A stretch of 5,726 nucleotides of DNA. Origin: Endomicrobium sp. (GTDB taxonomy: Bacteria > Elusimicrobiota > Endomicrobiia > Endomicrobiales > Endomicrobiaceae). Made by a program: the position numbers and the translations under genes. A model generated the notes under the pieces. The model saw only the letters and a program-made list of their open reading frames with translations, did no database searches and had not been told where the DNA came from. This document shows, in pieces, positions 1 to 5,378 of this stretch. The stretch covers positions 1 through 5,726 of the forward strand of contig JAISLV010000144.1 in assembly GCA_031277075.1 (NCBI GenBank), given 5' to 3'. How positions within the stretch are numbered: the stretch's first letter is position 1; every line of letters begins with the position of its first letter.

Positions 1-952
1 TAGCCGCGACCATTATCCCTAGAGCAAAATACCAAGTCCCGCCTTCTCCAAAAAATTTATATTCGGGGAACTTCACGTTCATTCCGAAATAACCCGACAC
101 CACAAGCACGGGCATTAACACCGTCGCAATTATCGTCAAAAACTTCATCACCTGCGTAAGCCGCACGGTTACGCTAGACATATAAACTTCAAGCAAACTT
201 ACTACCATCTGGCTGCGCATAACTATAGACTGATTTACTCTTAACACCTGCGTAAAAATATCGCGGAAATAGACGAGATTTTCTCTTTTTACCAAATCGT
301 TGCTTGCGCCTCTTGTAAAATAGGCGTAAGCCGTTTGCTGCGACTCGGCTATTTTCCTTAAAGCAAAAATAACTTTTTTCGTATCTAAAATTTCCTGCAT
401 ATTTTCAGTTTCGGGGTCTTCTAAAATCTCGTCTTCTAAATCTTCCATTTTATCGTCAATTTTTTCAAGAGTGAACTCATAGCTTGAAACCACTTTGCTA
501 AAAATATTGTAAAGCAGATTTTCTATGCTTTTTAATTCAACCTGCGGCTTGGCTTTGGCTTTTCCAAAAAGCGTTTCTATAAAAAAAAGCTCCTCTACAT
601 GAGCCGTGATTACAAAGCCCTTGCCGATAAACATATTCAATTCGTAAATGCTTTCTTCAAACTCTTGGAAATAATTCGGCTGCAGTTGTATTCCGTGAAC
701 CGCGCCGAAAACGTAGTCTTGAAATTCTTCCATTTTCGGATAATACTGCGGAAAGAGGCAGTCCTCTAGAGACATTTCGTGGAATTTAAAAACGCCCGTG
801 AGAAGAGAAGTTTCTTCAAGCGTGAATTCGTGGTTTTCCAAATGAATATCTATCCAAATAATTCTTGGATTATTCTTGTAAAGTTCCGCTATTTTTAACG
901 GGTCGGTTTCAACGACAAAACCGTTATTTGCCGAACATACCGCTCTAATCAT
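1..952 (-). CDS. corA: CorA-family magnesium/divalent cation transporter, 3' end cut off
   Basis: Inner-membrane CorA-type channel that takes up Mg2+ (some relatives carry Co2+ or export Zn2+). 317 codons are visible. The N-terminal part has the family pattern: IIWIDI, then FKFHEMSLEDCLFPQYYPKMEEF around residues 38-75. Next is a long helical region rich in Glu/Lys, and then a first membrane helix (about residues 270-289) ending in the signature YFGMN, with G290-M291-N292. The short loop VKFPEYKF follows, then the start of the second helix (WYFALGIMVAA). The remainder of helix 2 and the usual basic C-terminal tail lie outside the window. The ATG is 2 bp after the gatC stop and has only a weak purine-rich stretch before it, so it is probably translated by coupling from gatC and transcribed from the promoter at 1277-1305. 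Family membership is secure; the exact ion is inferred. Confidence 0.95.
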   Translation of the reverse strand, partial: MIRAVCSANNGFVVETDPLKIAELYKNNPRIIWIDIHLENHEFTLEETSLLTGVFKFHEMSLEDCLFPQYYPKMEEFQDYVFGAVHGIQLQPNYFQEFEESIYELNMFIGKGFVITAHVEELFFIETLFGKAKAKPQVELKSIENLLYNIFSKVVSSYEFTLEKIDDKMEDLEDEILEDPETENMQEILDTKKVIFALRKIAESQQTAYAYFTRGASNDLVKRENLVYFRDIFTQVLRVNQSIVMRSQMVVSLLEVYMSSVTVRLTQVMKFLTIIATVLMPVLVVSGYFGMNVKFPEYKFFGEGGTWYFALGIMVAA

Positions 953-954
953 AA

Positions 955-1248
955 TTATTCCGCTTCTATAACTTTTTTTATTTTGTAAAAATGTCCCTCT
1001 GCGTCGGGCGCGCCCTTAAACATCCGCTCTTGAACGTCTTTAGGGCATTGTTTTACGACGTCGTCGCGCCAAACGTTTCTAAGCTCTGTAACGTGCGTCG
1101 TCGGAAGCAGTTTTGAAACGTCGGGTTCTTGCAAAACTTCAATGTATTGAAACATATAATTTAAATCTTTGAGATATTTTTCTTTTTCTTCGTCTTTAAC
1201 CGCTATTCTCGCCAAAAAAGACGTAGTCTCAAGCTCTTCTTTTAACAT
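955..1248 (-). CDS. gatC: Aspartyl/glutamyl-tRNA(Asn/Gln) amidotransferase subunit C
   Basis: Small subunit of the GatCAB amidotransferase, which converts misacylated Glu-tRNA(Gln) and/or Asp-tRNA(Asn) to the correct amide form; GatC braces the GatA-GatB contact. The product has 97 residues, normal for GatC. Visible family features are LARIAVKDEE near the N-terminus, the central LQEPDVSKLLPTTHV followed by LRNVWRDDVV, and a C-terminal GAPDAEGHFYKIKKVIE resembling the usual naP...G.f.VPkvie ending. The start is the ATG at 1248, which has GGAGG at 1254-1258, five bases upstream. The reading frame stays open for 19 more codons upstream, but those overlap the promoter and are not part of the protein. 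gatA and gatB are not next to it here; corA follows 2 bp downstream. Confidence 0.95.
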   Translation of the reverse strand: MLKEELETTSFLARIAVKDEEKEKYLKDLNYMFQYIEVLQEPDVSKLLPTTHVTELRNVWRDDVVKQCPKDVQERMFKGAPDAEGHFYKIKKVIEAE

Positions 1249-1276
1249 ATCCGCCTCCGTCTGAATTAATAAAAGA

Positions 1277-1305
1277 ATTATACTAAAACAAAAATTGCGT
1301 TTCAA
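1277..1305 (-). promoter_or_regulatory. Sigma-70 type promoter for gatC-corA
   Basis: Reading leftward, TTGAAA (1300-1305) and a perfect TATAAT (1277-1282) are separated by exactly 17 bp. Transcription would start near 1270 and give a leader of about 22 nt before the gatC ATG, which includes the GGAGG site. It also overlaps the spurious upstream extension of the gatC frame, supporting the shorter start. Seen directly in sequence; activity is inferred. Confidence 0.85.
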
Positions 1306-1327
1306 TTAAATATTTGGAATAATTTAC

Positions 1328-1434
1328 GGGCGTCTATAAAAGCTTATAATGCTCGTAAACGCCGCAAATTTTGGACGAGATAGTCGACGCCGTCTATAAA
1401 ATGCGGCAAGGGCAGGCGTTGTTTTAGAGACGCC
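1328..1434 (+). repeat. Dispersed inverted-repeat element, copy A (short, divergent)
   Basis: A 107-bp member of the repeat family also found at 1450-1642 and 5189-5327. Its left arm begins GGGCGTCTATAAAAG and contains TATAATG (from 1345). It continues with CTCGTAAACGCCGCAAATTTTG, which matches copy B at 20 of 22 positions. The right arm (1410-1434) ends TTTTAGAGACGCC, the complement of the left end. The conserved core AAGAGCAA/GACTGACAAATTTTC of the other copies is missing. CGTCTATAAAA occurs twice inside (from 1331 and 1391), so A looks like a rearranged or internally deleted copy. No clear target-site duplication is visible. Confidence 0.7.
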
Positions 1435-1449
1435 GTTATATTAAATAAA

Positions 1450-1642
1450 GGGTGTCTTGCAAAAACCTATAATGTTCGTAAATGCCGCAAATTTTGCGGC
1501 AGTTCAAAGAAGAAAATGCAAGCCGCGTCCTAAGAGCAAGGACTGACAAATTTTCTTGCGGCAATCCGCAGAGACAATGTCTCAAGAGACAGCGTCTCAA
1601 GGCGCAAGGCAAAGACGGGCATTAGGGTTTTTAGAGACGCCC
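1450..1642 (+). repeat. Dispersed inverted-repeat element, copy B (leader of the flavin reductase gene)
   Basis: A 193-bp element with imperfect terminal inverted repeats: left arm 1450-1474 (GGGTGTCTTGCAAAAACC then TATAATG) and right arm 1617-1642 (GGGCATTAGGG then TTTTTAGAGACGCCC). Inside are a perfect palindrome GCCGCAAATTTTGCGGC (1484-1500), the conserved core at 1529-1555 (AAGAGCAA and GACTGACAAATTTTC, shared with copy C) and a 15-bp tandem repeat (1571-1600). It ends 13 bp before the start codon of the flavin reductase gene. It fills most of the gene-free interval 1306-1655. It may be a non-autonomous mobile element, a structured leader RNA, or both. I found no open frame in it that looks like a protein. 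Confidence 0.75.
1571..1600 (+). repeat. Two tandem 15-bp palindromic units inside copy B
   Basis: GAGACAATGTCTCAA is followed immediately by GAGACAGCGTCTCAA, with two differences between the units. Each contains a 5-bp perfect inverted repeat, GAGAC-3 nt-GTCTC. The same GAGAC/GTCTC word is part of the terminal repeats of the element. Copies A and C lack this insertion, which largely explains why B is longer than C. Confidence 0.8.
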
Positions 1643-1651
1643 AAAGGGGCG
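1638..1651 (+). promoter_or_regulatory. Possible hairpin covering the ribosome binding site of the flavin reductase gene
   Basis: CGCCC (1638-1642, last bases of repeat copy B) can pair with GGGCG (1647-1651) across a 4-nt loop AAAG. The Shine-Dalgarno candidate AGGGG is at 1645-1649, six bases before the ATG, and would be partly buried in this five-pair GC stem. The same CGCCC could instead pair with the left arm of the element. Pairing is seen in the sequence; any switching is inferred. Confidence 0.4.
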
Positions 1652-1655
1652 GCAA

Positions 1656-2198
1656 ATGGAAAAACTTCCTTTGGAAAAAGCGTTTTTGTTTATAGAGCCG
1701 GGGCCTGTGGTTTTGATAACGACATTTGACGGAAAGAAAAACAATATTATGACGGTATCTTGGACTATGGTAAAAGATTTTGACGCAAGTTTTATTTTTC
1801 TTACGGGAGCTTGGAATTATTCTTACAAAGCTCTGACAAAAACCAAAGAGTGCGTCGTCGCCGTTCCAACTGCGGATTTGGCAAAGAAAGCGGTTTGCAT
1901 AGGAAGCTGTTCTGGCGCAGACACAGACAAATTTGAAAAATTTAAACTCGCGCCGATAAAAGCCGCGCAAGTTTGCGCGCCGCTTATACAAGAATGTTAC
2001 GTAAATATTGAATGCAAAGTTACGGACTGCGTAAAAAAATACAATCTTTTTGTTTTGCAGGGAGTAGAAGCTTGGATAGACGATAAAAGAAAAGAAAAAC
2101 GGCTTTTTCACGCCGTTGGCGACGGAACTTTTAGAGCGGACGGGAAAAAATTAAATTACAGAAAAATAATGGAAGCCAAACTTCCTTCAGGCGTTTAA
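1656..2198 (+). CDS. Flavin reductase-like (FMN-binding split barrel) protein
   Basis: Probably a soluble cytoplasmic FMN-binding flavoprotein of the flavoredoxin/flavin reductase group, moving electrons between a reduced carrier and FMN or a partner protein. The product has 180 residues, normal for the family. Visible features: GPVVLIT (16-22) at the first barrel strand, NNIMTVSW (29-36), FIFLTGAWNYSYKAL (46-60), VVAVPT (67-72) and the segment IGSCSGADTDKF (82-93), typical of FMN-binding flavoredoxin-like proteins. Next come LIQECYVNIECKV (110-122) and YNLFVLQGVEAW (129-140). It is cysteine-rich (seven visible). The ATG at 1656 follows AGGGG by six bases. It stands alone on the plus strand, directly after repeat copy B, and ends at the bidirectional terminator. 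Fold assignment is confident; electron donor and acceptor are unknown. Confidence 0.88.
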   Translation: MEKLPLEKAFLFIEPGPVVLITTFDGKKNNIMTVSWTMVKDFDASFIFLTGAWNYSYKALTKTKECVVAVPTADLAKKAVCIGSCSGADTDKFEKFKLAPIKAAQVCAPLIQECYVNIECKVTDCVKKYNLFVLQGVEAWIDDKRKEKRLFHAVGDGTFRADGKKLNYRKIMEAKLPSGV

Positions 2199-2210
2199 AA
2201 GTTTTATAGG

Positions 2211-2251
2211 CGTAAAAAAAACCGCCCTTAAAAAAGGGCGGTTTTTTTACG
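2211..2251. terminator. Bidirectional intrinsic terminator
   Basis: An A-run, AACCGCCCTT, loop AAAA, AAGGGCGG and a run of seven T form a strong GC stem flanked by A on one side and T on the other. It therefore works as an intrinsic terminator on both strands. It sits 12 bp after the flavin reductase stop and 16 bp after the stop of the small lysine-rich gene, serving both convergent genes. Confidence 0.93.
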
Positions 2252-2267
2252 TTGACTTTTTACATAC

Positions 2268-2363
2268 TTATTTCTTTTTTGCCGCAACTTTTTTCTTCGG
2301 AGCCGCTTTTTTTACCGCTACTTTTTTCTTCGGCGCTGCTTTTTTTGCGCATCCGCAAGCCAT
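2268..2363 (-). CDS. 31-residue lysine/alanine-rich basic peptide (histone H1-tail-like)
   Basis: The product begins MACGCAKKAAPKKKVAV and then repeats KKAAPKKKVAAKKK. It contains two copies of KKAAPKKKVA, fourteen lysines, no acidic residues and a CGC cysteine pair near the N-terminus. Composition resembles the C-terminal tails of histone H1-like and other small DNA-compacting bacterial proteins, so nucleic-acid binding is a reasonable inference; the CGC motif could bind metal or form a disulfide. Evidence that it is a gene: AGGAG at 2371-2375, seven bases before the ATG, a well-formed promoter upstream (2432-2460) and a terminator just downstream. A longer minus-strand frame covering 2260-2460 is out of phase with it and is not real. 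I do not recognise a named family. Confidence 0.8.
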   Translation of the reverse strand: MACGCAKKAAPKKKVAVKKAAPKKKVAAKKK

Positions 2364-2379
2364 TGTTACGCTCCTTTTT

Positions 2380-2414
2380 GCCTTTCGGCTTTTTATAATT
2401 CCGCCGAAGCGAAA
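2380..2414 (-). promoter_or_regulatory. Leader of the lysine-rich gene with two tetraloop hairpins
   Basis: On the minus strand the leader (about 62 nt) can form a six-pair stem closed by a UUCG loop (2399-2414, core CGC-UUCG-GCG). It can also form a three-pair stem closed by GAAA (2380-2389, GCC-GAAA-GGC), five bases before AGGAG. UUCGGC of the first can alternatively pair with GCCGAA of the second. The first stem may simply stabilise the transcript; regulation is inferred. Confidence 0.4.
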
Positions 2415-2431
2415 TTTTAATTAATATGTTT

Positions 2432-2460
2432 ATTATAAAAAAGAAAGCGTAATAAATCAA
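2432..2460 (-). promoter_or_regulatory. Sigma-70 type promoter for the lysine-rich gene
   Basis: Reading leftward, TTGATT (2455-2460) and perfect TATAAT (2432-2437) have a 17-bp spacer. The predicted transcript starts near 2425. It lies 47 bp beyond the stop of the seven-helix membrane protein gene, so the small gene can be expressed independently of that operon, although no terminator is visible between them. Confidence 0.8.
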
Positions 2461-2507
2461 CTAATTTTTTTTAAAACTTTTTGATTCTTTTCACAGGCAA
2501 GCGGACG

Positions 2508-3302
2508 TCATTTTAAATCTGACGGGACATCGCGCGGAGGAAGTTTTATCGCGCGCAGTTCTATGATCCCCGAAAGCGTCGCTCCGACGAAATAAATAAC
2601 CCAAACGTAAGTGTAATAAGAGCCGAACACCACCGCTACGCCGGCTGCGATAAAAGACGCGGCAAACAGTATAATGCTTGCTTCAAGGTATTTCCACTTG
2701 AGCGGAATTAAATTGTAAATGTGTCCCAGCTGATAATTGTGCCGCCTATGCTTAACGTAAGCCGCCGCTAAAAGCAAAAATCCCACAGGCGAAACAAACT
2801 GGCAAATTAAATGTATCATAACAAGCTGAACGACGGGCGATCTTTGCGCAAACCACACGGGGTCATACATATTGATCATTCCCCACGAATACAAAAGTTT
2901 TGAGTCGCTAACCGCTAAAGTGTTTACAAGCACAAAAATTATTCCCATAAGAACGCCTATCGTATAAGCGGCAAACTTTGAAGATTTCGGCGCGCCGCTG
3001 GGCGTGGGAACCCAATGAAAAATAGCTACGAGTATTGACGGAGCGATGACGCCCATTAAAAAAAACTGTCTTAGACAGTTCACGATTAAAGGCATGGGGT
3101 GAGGACCTAAAAAATTTTGAAGAGGGCGCGTGATAAAATAAAGCCCAAACATTATATACGCCGTTTCAAGTTTTTGAAAGCCTATTTCGCCAAACATTAA
3201 AGCTCTTATTTTACTTGTGCGCCTGACTTCAAAAGCCATTAAAAAATAAGTAAGCCCCGCAAAAATCGGCAAAAAAAGCGTTATTAAAAAATCTGCGTTC
3301 AT
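2508..3302 (-). CDS. Unrecognised seven-helix integral membrane protein
   Basis: Using the ATG at 3302 the product has 264 residues and about seven hydrophobic helices: roughly 5-24, 47-66, 73-97, 110-131, 156-182, 206-227 and 230-249. Basic loops (EVRRTSKIR at 25-33, YVKHRRHNYQ at 182-191) and a polar tail PPRDVPSDLK follow the positive-inside pattern. I recognise no motif for transport, catalysis or signalling, so function is unknown. The start is chosen because GGAG (3312-3315) lies nine bases upstream. The frame is open further, with a TTG at 3365 adding 21 residues (RALIFAAGFFIVLILSEINA), a further hydrophobic segment; that start has no ribosome binding site but cannot be excluded. It is the last gene of the PilZ-folD string, after a 110-bp gap. 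Confidence 0.8.
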   Translation of the reverse strand: MNADFLITLFLPIFAGLTYFLMAFEVRRTSKIRALMFGEIGFQKLETAYIMFGLYFITRPLQNFLGPHPMPLIVNCLRQFFLMGVIAPSILVAIFHWVPTPSGAPKSSKFAAYTIGVLMGIIFVLVNTLAVSDSKLLYSWGMINMYDPVWFAQRSPVVQLVMIHLICQFVSPVGFLLLAAAYVKHRRHNYQLGHIYNLIPLKWKYLEASIILFAASFIAAGVAVVFGSYYTYVWVIYFVGATLSGIIELRAIKLPPRDVPSDLK

Positions 3303-3412
3303 CGCGTTTATCTCCGATAAAATAAGAACTATGAAAAATCCTGCGGCGAAAATCAACGCCCGCAAAGGCGTCCATATTTTCAGACTATTTTCTCGGTCGT
3401 CCGCCGTCTTTC

Positions 3413-3958
3413 TTATCCGCCAAGTTTTATATTATACAAGCTTTTTGTCAATTTATTGTCTTTCAGGCGCGAAGGCTCTGAAACAAAAAACACGGGGTGG
3501 CGACCTTTTGAGTTGTCGGTAATTTCACAGTGAACGCTGCGTTTTAACATAGTAAAAAAACTTAAACGCGGATTGTTAAATTCAAGCTCTATCGCAATTA
3601 AATCTTTGCTTTCAAGTTTCTTTGAATGAAACTTCTTAAAAAAAACCGCGCCCTTTAAAAAAGACAATATCAAATAAAGGCTTTTAAATTTTAAGCCCAA
3701 AGGATTTAACAAAATAAAATCTTCGTTGTCGTCGTGGTAACTTAAGGCAATATCGGCGGTTCTTTTGCCGACGCACATTAAAGAGTGCGTTCCGAACTTT
3801 TCAGACGTCGAGTAAAACCTGCTTACCGCGCCTGTCTTTGTTTTTGTATTTATAGTTTTTTCAGTAGGGCGTAAAAGGCGTATAAGCCTCTTCTTTTCAA
3901 GCTCTTCAAATAATTTTAAAGAAGCCTTTTGAGGTTTTAAAACAATTTCTTTTTTCAT
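3413..3958 (-). CDS. Unrecognised 181-residue protein, translationally coupled to folD
   Basis: The product is basic and soluble, with no signal peptide. It has a charged N-terminal helix (LKLFEELEKKRLIRLL, 15-30), a Ser/Thr-rich segment around 37-60, then alternating hydrophobic strands: TADIALSYHDDNEDFILLNP (67-86), IAIELEF (121-127), RLSFFTMLKRSVHCEIT (131-147) and HPVFFVSEPSRL (154-165). The acidic cluster H75-DDNED80 and H143-C144-E145 between strands could hint at a cupin-like metal site, but this is speculative and I assign no function. The ATG overlaps the folD stop as ATGA and lacks its own Shine-Dalgarno site, so it depends on translation of folD. That suggests stable co-expression, not necessarily a shared pathway. 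Confidence 0.82.
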   Translation of the reverse strand: MKKEIVLKPQKASLKLFEELEKKRLIRLLRPTEKTINTKTKTGAVSRFYSTSEKFGTHSLMCVGKRTADIALSYHDDNEDFILLNPLGLKFKSLYLILSFLKGAVFFKKFHSKKLESKDLIAIELEFNNPRLSFFTMLKRSVHCEITDNSKGRHPVFFVSEPSRLKDNKLTKSLYNIKLGG

Positions 3959-4815
3959 TTTGCAAACGCTTTAAGAGTATTGTCCAAAAGCATCGCGATA
4001 GTCGTCGGTCCTACGCCGCCCGGCGAGGGAGTAATATAAATATCCATATCTTTCACGTCTTCAAAATCAACGTCGCCGTAAATTTTTTCCCCGACTCTGT
4101 TTATGCCTACGTCAATAACCGCCGCGCCGTCTTTTATATATTGCCCGTTTAAAAATTTAGCTTTGCCTATAGCCGCCACGACAATATCTGCTGATTTTGA
4201 AATTTCTTTTAAATTTTTAGTTTTTGAGTGCGCCATAATAACCGTCGCGTTATTTGCAAGCAAAAGCATTGAAAGCGGTTTCCCAACGAGATTAGAACGC
4301 CCTATAACGACGGCGGTTTTCCCTTCCATTTGTATATTTGTTTTTTGAAGCAGATGTATTACGCCCATAGGCGTGCAGGAAACTAAGATATTTTTTTCTA
4401 CAATCTCGTCCCAGCTTTTAGATAAATTTAAAAGTCCCGCGTTAAAAGGATGAAGCCCGTCAACGTCTTTAAACGGGCTTACGGCGTTGATACATTCTTG
4501 GGCGTCTTGGTTATTTGGCAGGGGAAGCTGCAATAAAATCCCGTCCACTTCTTCGTCGGCGTTTAATTTTTCAATCAAAGATATTATTTCTTTTTGAGAC
4601 GCGTCCGCTGGAAGGGGATTGTGGAAAGATTTGACGCCCGCCTCTTGGCAGGCTTTTATTTTTGAGCCGACATAAATCTTGCTTGCGGGGTTTTCTCCGA
4701 CTAAAATTGTCGCTAATCCCGGCGCCCTTCCTTTTTCTTTAGAAAGTTTTTCAACAGCTTCTTTTATCCGCGCTCTTTTTTCAAGCGCAATCTTCTTCCC
4801 GTCAATCAAAATCAT
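3955..4815 (-). CDS. folD: Bifunctional methylenetetrahydrofolate dehydrogenase / methenyltetrahydrofolate cyclohydrolase
   Basis: Cytoplasmic one-carbon enzyme interconverting 5,10-methylene-THF, 5,10-methenyl-THF and 10-formyl-THF, supplying purine and formyl-Met synthesis. The product has 286 residues, full family length. Catalytic and folate-site residues are visible: Y48 and K52 in SKIYVGSK, Q96 in GILLQLPLP (92-100), and D119 in PFKDVDGLHP (114-123). They correspond to Tyr50, Lys54, Gln98 and Asp121 of the E. coli enzyme. The nucleotide-binding half holds VIGRSNLVGKP (170-180), and the C-terminus carries PSPGGVGPTT. Cofactor (NADP or NAD) cannot be told from sequence alone. The ATG at 4815 follows AGAGG (4821-4825) by five bases; this site overlaps the TAG of the PilZ gene eight bases upstream, so the two are coupled. 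Confidence 0.97.
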   Translation of the reverse strand: MILIDGKKIALEKRARIKEAVEKLSKEKGRAPGLATILVGENPASKIYVGSKIKACQEAGVKSFHNPLPADASQKEIISLIEKLNADEEVDGILLQLPLPNNQDAQECINAVSPFKDVDGLHPFNAGLLNLSKSWDEIVEKNILVSCTPMGVIHLLQKTNIQMEGKTAVVIGRSNLVGKPLSMLLLANNATVIMAHSKTKNLKEISKSADIVVAAIGKAKFLNGQYIKDGAAVIDVGINRVGEKIYGDVDFEDVKDMDIYITPSPGGVGPTTIAMLLDNTLKAFAK

Positions 4816-4823
4816 AGCGACCT

Positions 4824-5156
4824 CTAGTAAAGATTAAAATATTTTAAAAGATAATTATTCAAAAGCGCGCGGTTTGGAGCTGAAGCGTCGCAATATTTTG
4901 CCCCGTAAAAAAAGCCGAAAGAGCCTTCCTGCGAATACAAAATTTCCGCAATCGCAGACACTTCTTCGTCTTTTGCGGCGTTAAAAATTATTTTAACGCG
5001 TTCCCCTGCGCGAAAAATCTTTTTGCTTTCAATGCCTACCCCGCCTTTGCTTATATTTACAAGCACGCATTTATCCGCCTCGTTTTGATTATCGGGGTAA
5101 TAACACAATATATTCATAGCCGCGAAACGTCTTACGCTTTTTCGTTTTTCAAGCAT
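4824..5156 (-). CDS. Single-domain PilZ protein (likely c-di-GMP binding)
   Basis: The product is 110 residues consisting of little more than one PilZ domain. The N-terminal RxxxR motif is present as R5-KSV-R9 (followed by R10) and the second motif as N34-I-S36-K-G-G39, the N variant of (D/N)xSxxG; both contact c-di-GMP in characterised PilZ proteins. Hydrophobic strands VKIIFNAA, EVSAIAEILYS and FGFFYGAKY complete the barrel. Start choice: the ATG at 5156 has AGGAG (5163-5167) six bases upstream; an in-frame TTG at 5171 precedes the ribosome binding site and is rejected. As the first gene before folD it carries a long leader containing repeat copy C. No cyclase or phosphodiesterase is in the window, so what it controls is unknown. 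Confidence 0.9.
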   Translation of the reverse strand: MLEKRKSVRRFAAMNILCYYPDNQNEADKCVLVNISKGGVGIESKKIFRAGERVKIIFNAAKDEEVSAIAEILYSQEGSFGFFYGAKYCDASAPNRALLNNYLLKYFNLY

Positions 5157-5188
5157 ATATTTCTCCTGCAAGAACCTTGCTCTGCGTC

Positions 5189-5327
5189 GGGCGTCTCTAA
5201 AAACTCTAATGCCCGCCCTAACCTCGCGCCTTTTGCGGCATGCGCGTCGGAAAATTTGTCAGTCATTGCTCTTAAGGCGCAGGGCTTCGCATTTAATTAC
5301 AAACATTATAGGTCTTTAGAGACGCTC
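5189..5327 (-). repeat. Dispersed inverted-repeat element, copy C (leader of the PilZ-folD genes)
   Basis: A 139-bp element oriented leftward. On the minus strand it begins GAGCGTCTCTAAAGACC plus TATAATG (5327-5304) and ends with GGGCATTAGAG plus TTTTTAGAGACGCCC (5214-5189). The core at 5250-5276 reads AAGAGCAA, T, GACTGACAAATTTTC in the same sense and differs from copy B at only two of 27 positions. GCGCCTT before the core can pair with AAGGCGC after it. It ends 32 bp before the PilZ start codon. Between them a perfect 5-bp hairpin (GCAAG/CTTGC, 5168-5180) sits directly before AGGAG. Its place and orientation match copy B before the flavin reductase gene. Confidence 0.75.
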
Positions 5328-5369
5328 AATCGGGAATAAAAAATGCGGCGAGTTCTGACGCGCGAATAA

Positions 5370-5378
5370 ATTATATCA
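5370..5378 (-). promoter_or_regulatory. Extended -10 promoter candidate for the PilZ-folD gene string
   Basis: Reading leftward, TGA-TATAAT (5378-5370) is a perfect extended -10 box; no good -35 hexamer is visible at 16-18 bp upstream, as allowed for extended -10 promoters. Transcription would start near 5363 and give a leader of about 205 nt that includes all of repeat copy C. Confidence 0.55.

Noticed and set aside
1249..1305. 19-codon upstream extension of gatC
   Set aside because: It overlaps the TTGAAA-17-TATAAT promoter and precedes the GGAGG site; GatC proteins begin near the internal Met.
1345..1350. TATAAT in the left arm of each repeat copy as an outward promoter
   Set aside because: The box is conserved in all three copies, but no acceptable -35 hexamer lies 16-18 bp upstream in any; I kept it as part of the repeat only.
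1328..1642. CRISPR array
   Set aside because: The repeats are inverted, imperfect and unevenly spaced, with no regular repeat-spacer pattern and no cas genes.
1530..2111. 193-residue minus-strand open frame
   Set aside because: It lies antisense to the flavin reductase gene and repeat copy B. Its product is a low-quality Phe/Arg/Lys-rich sequence with no domain, and the plus strand has a clear family match.
3420..3455. Minus-strand TTGACA near TATAAT at the end of the 181-residue gene
   Set aside because: The two hexamers are only 9 bp apart (14 bp to the next TATAAA), too close for a normal sigma-70 promoter.
5157..5171. TTG start five codons upstream for the PilZ protein
   Set aside because: The codons include the Shine-Dalgarno site that serves the ATG at 5156.
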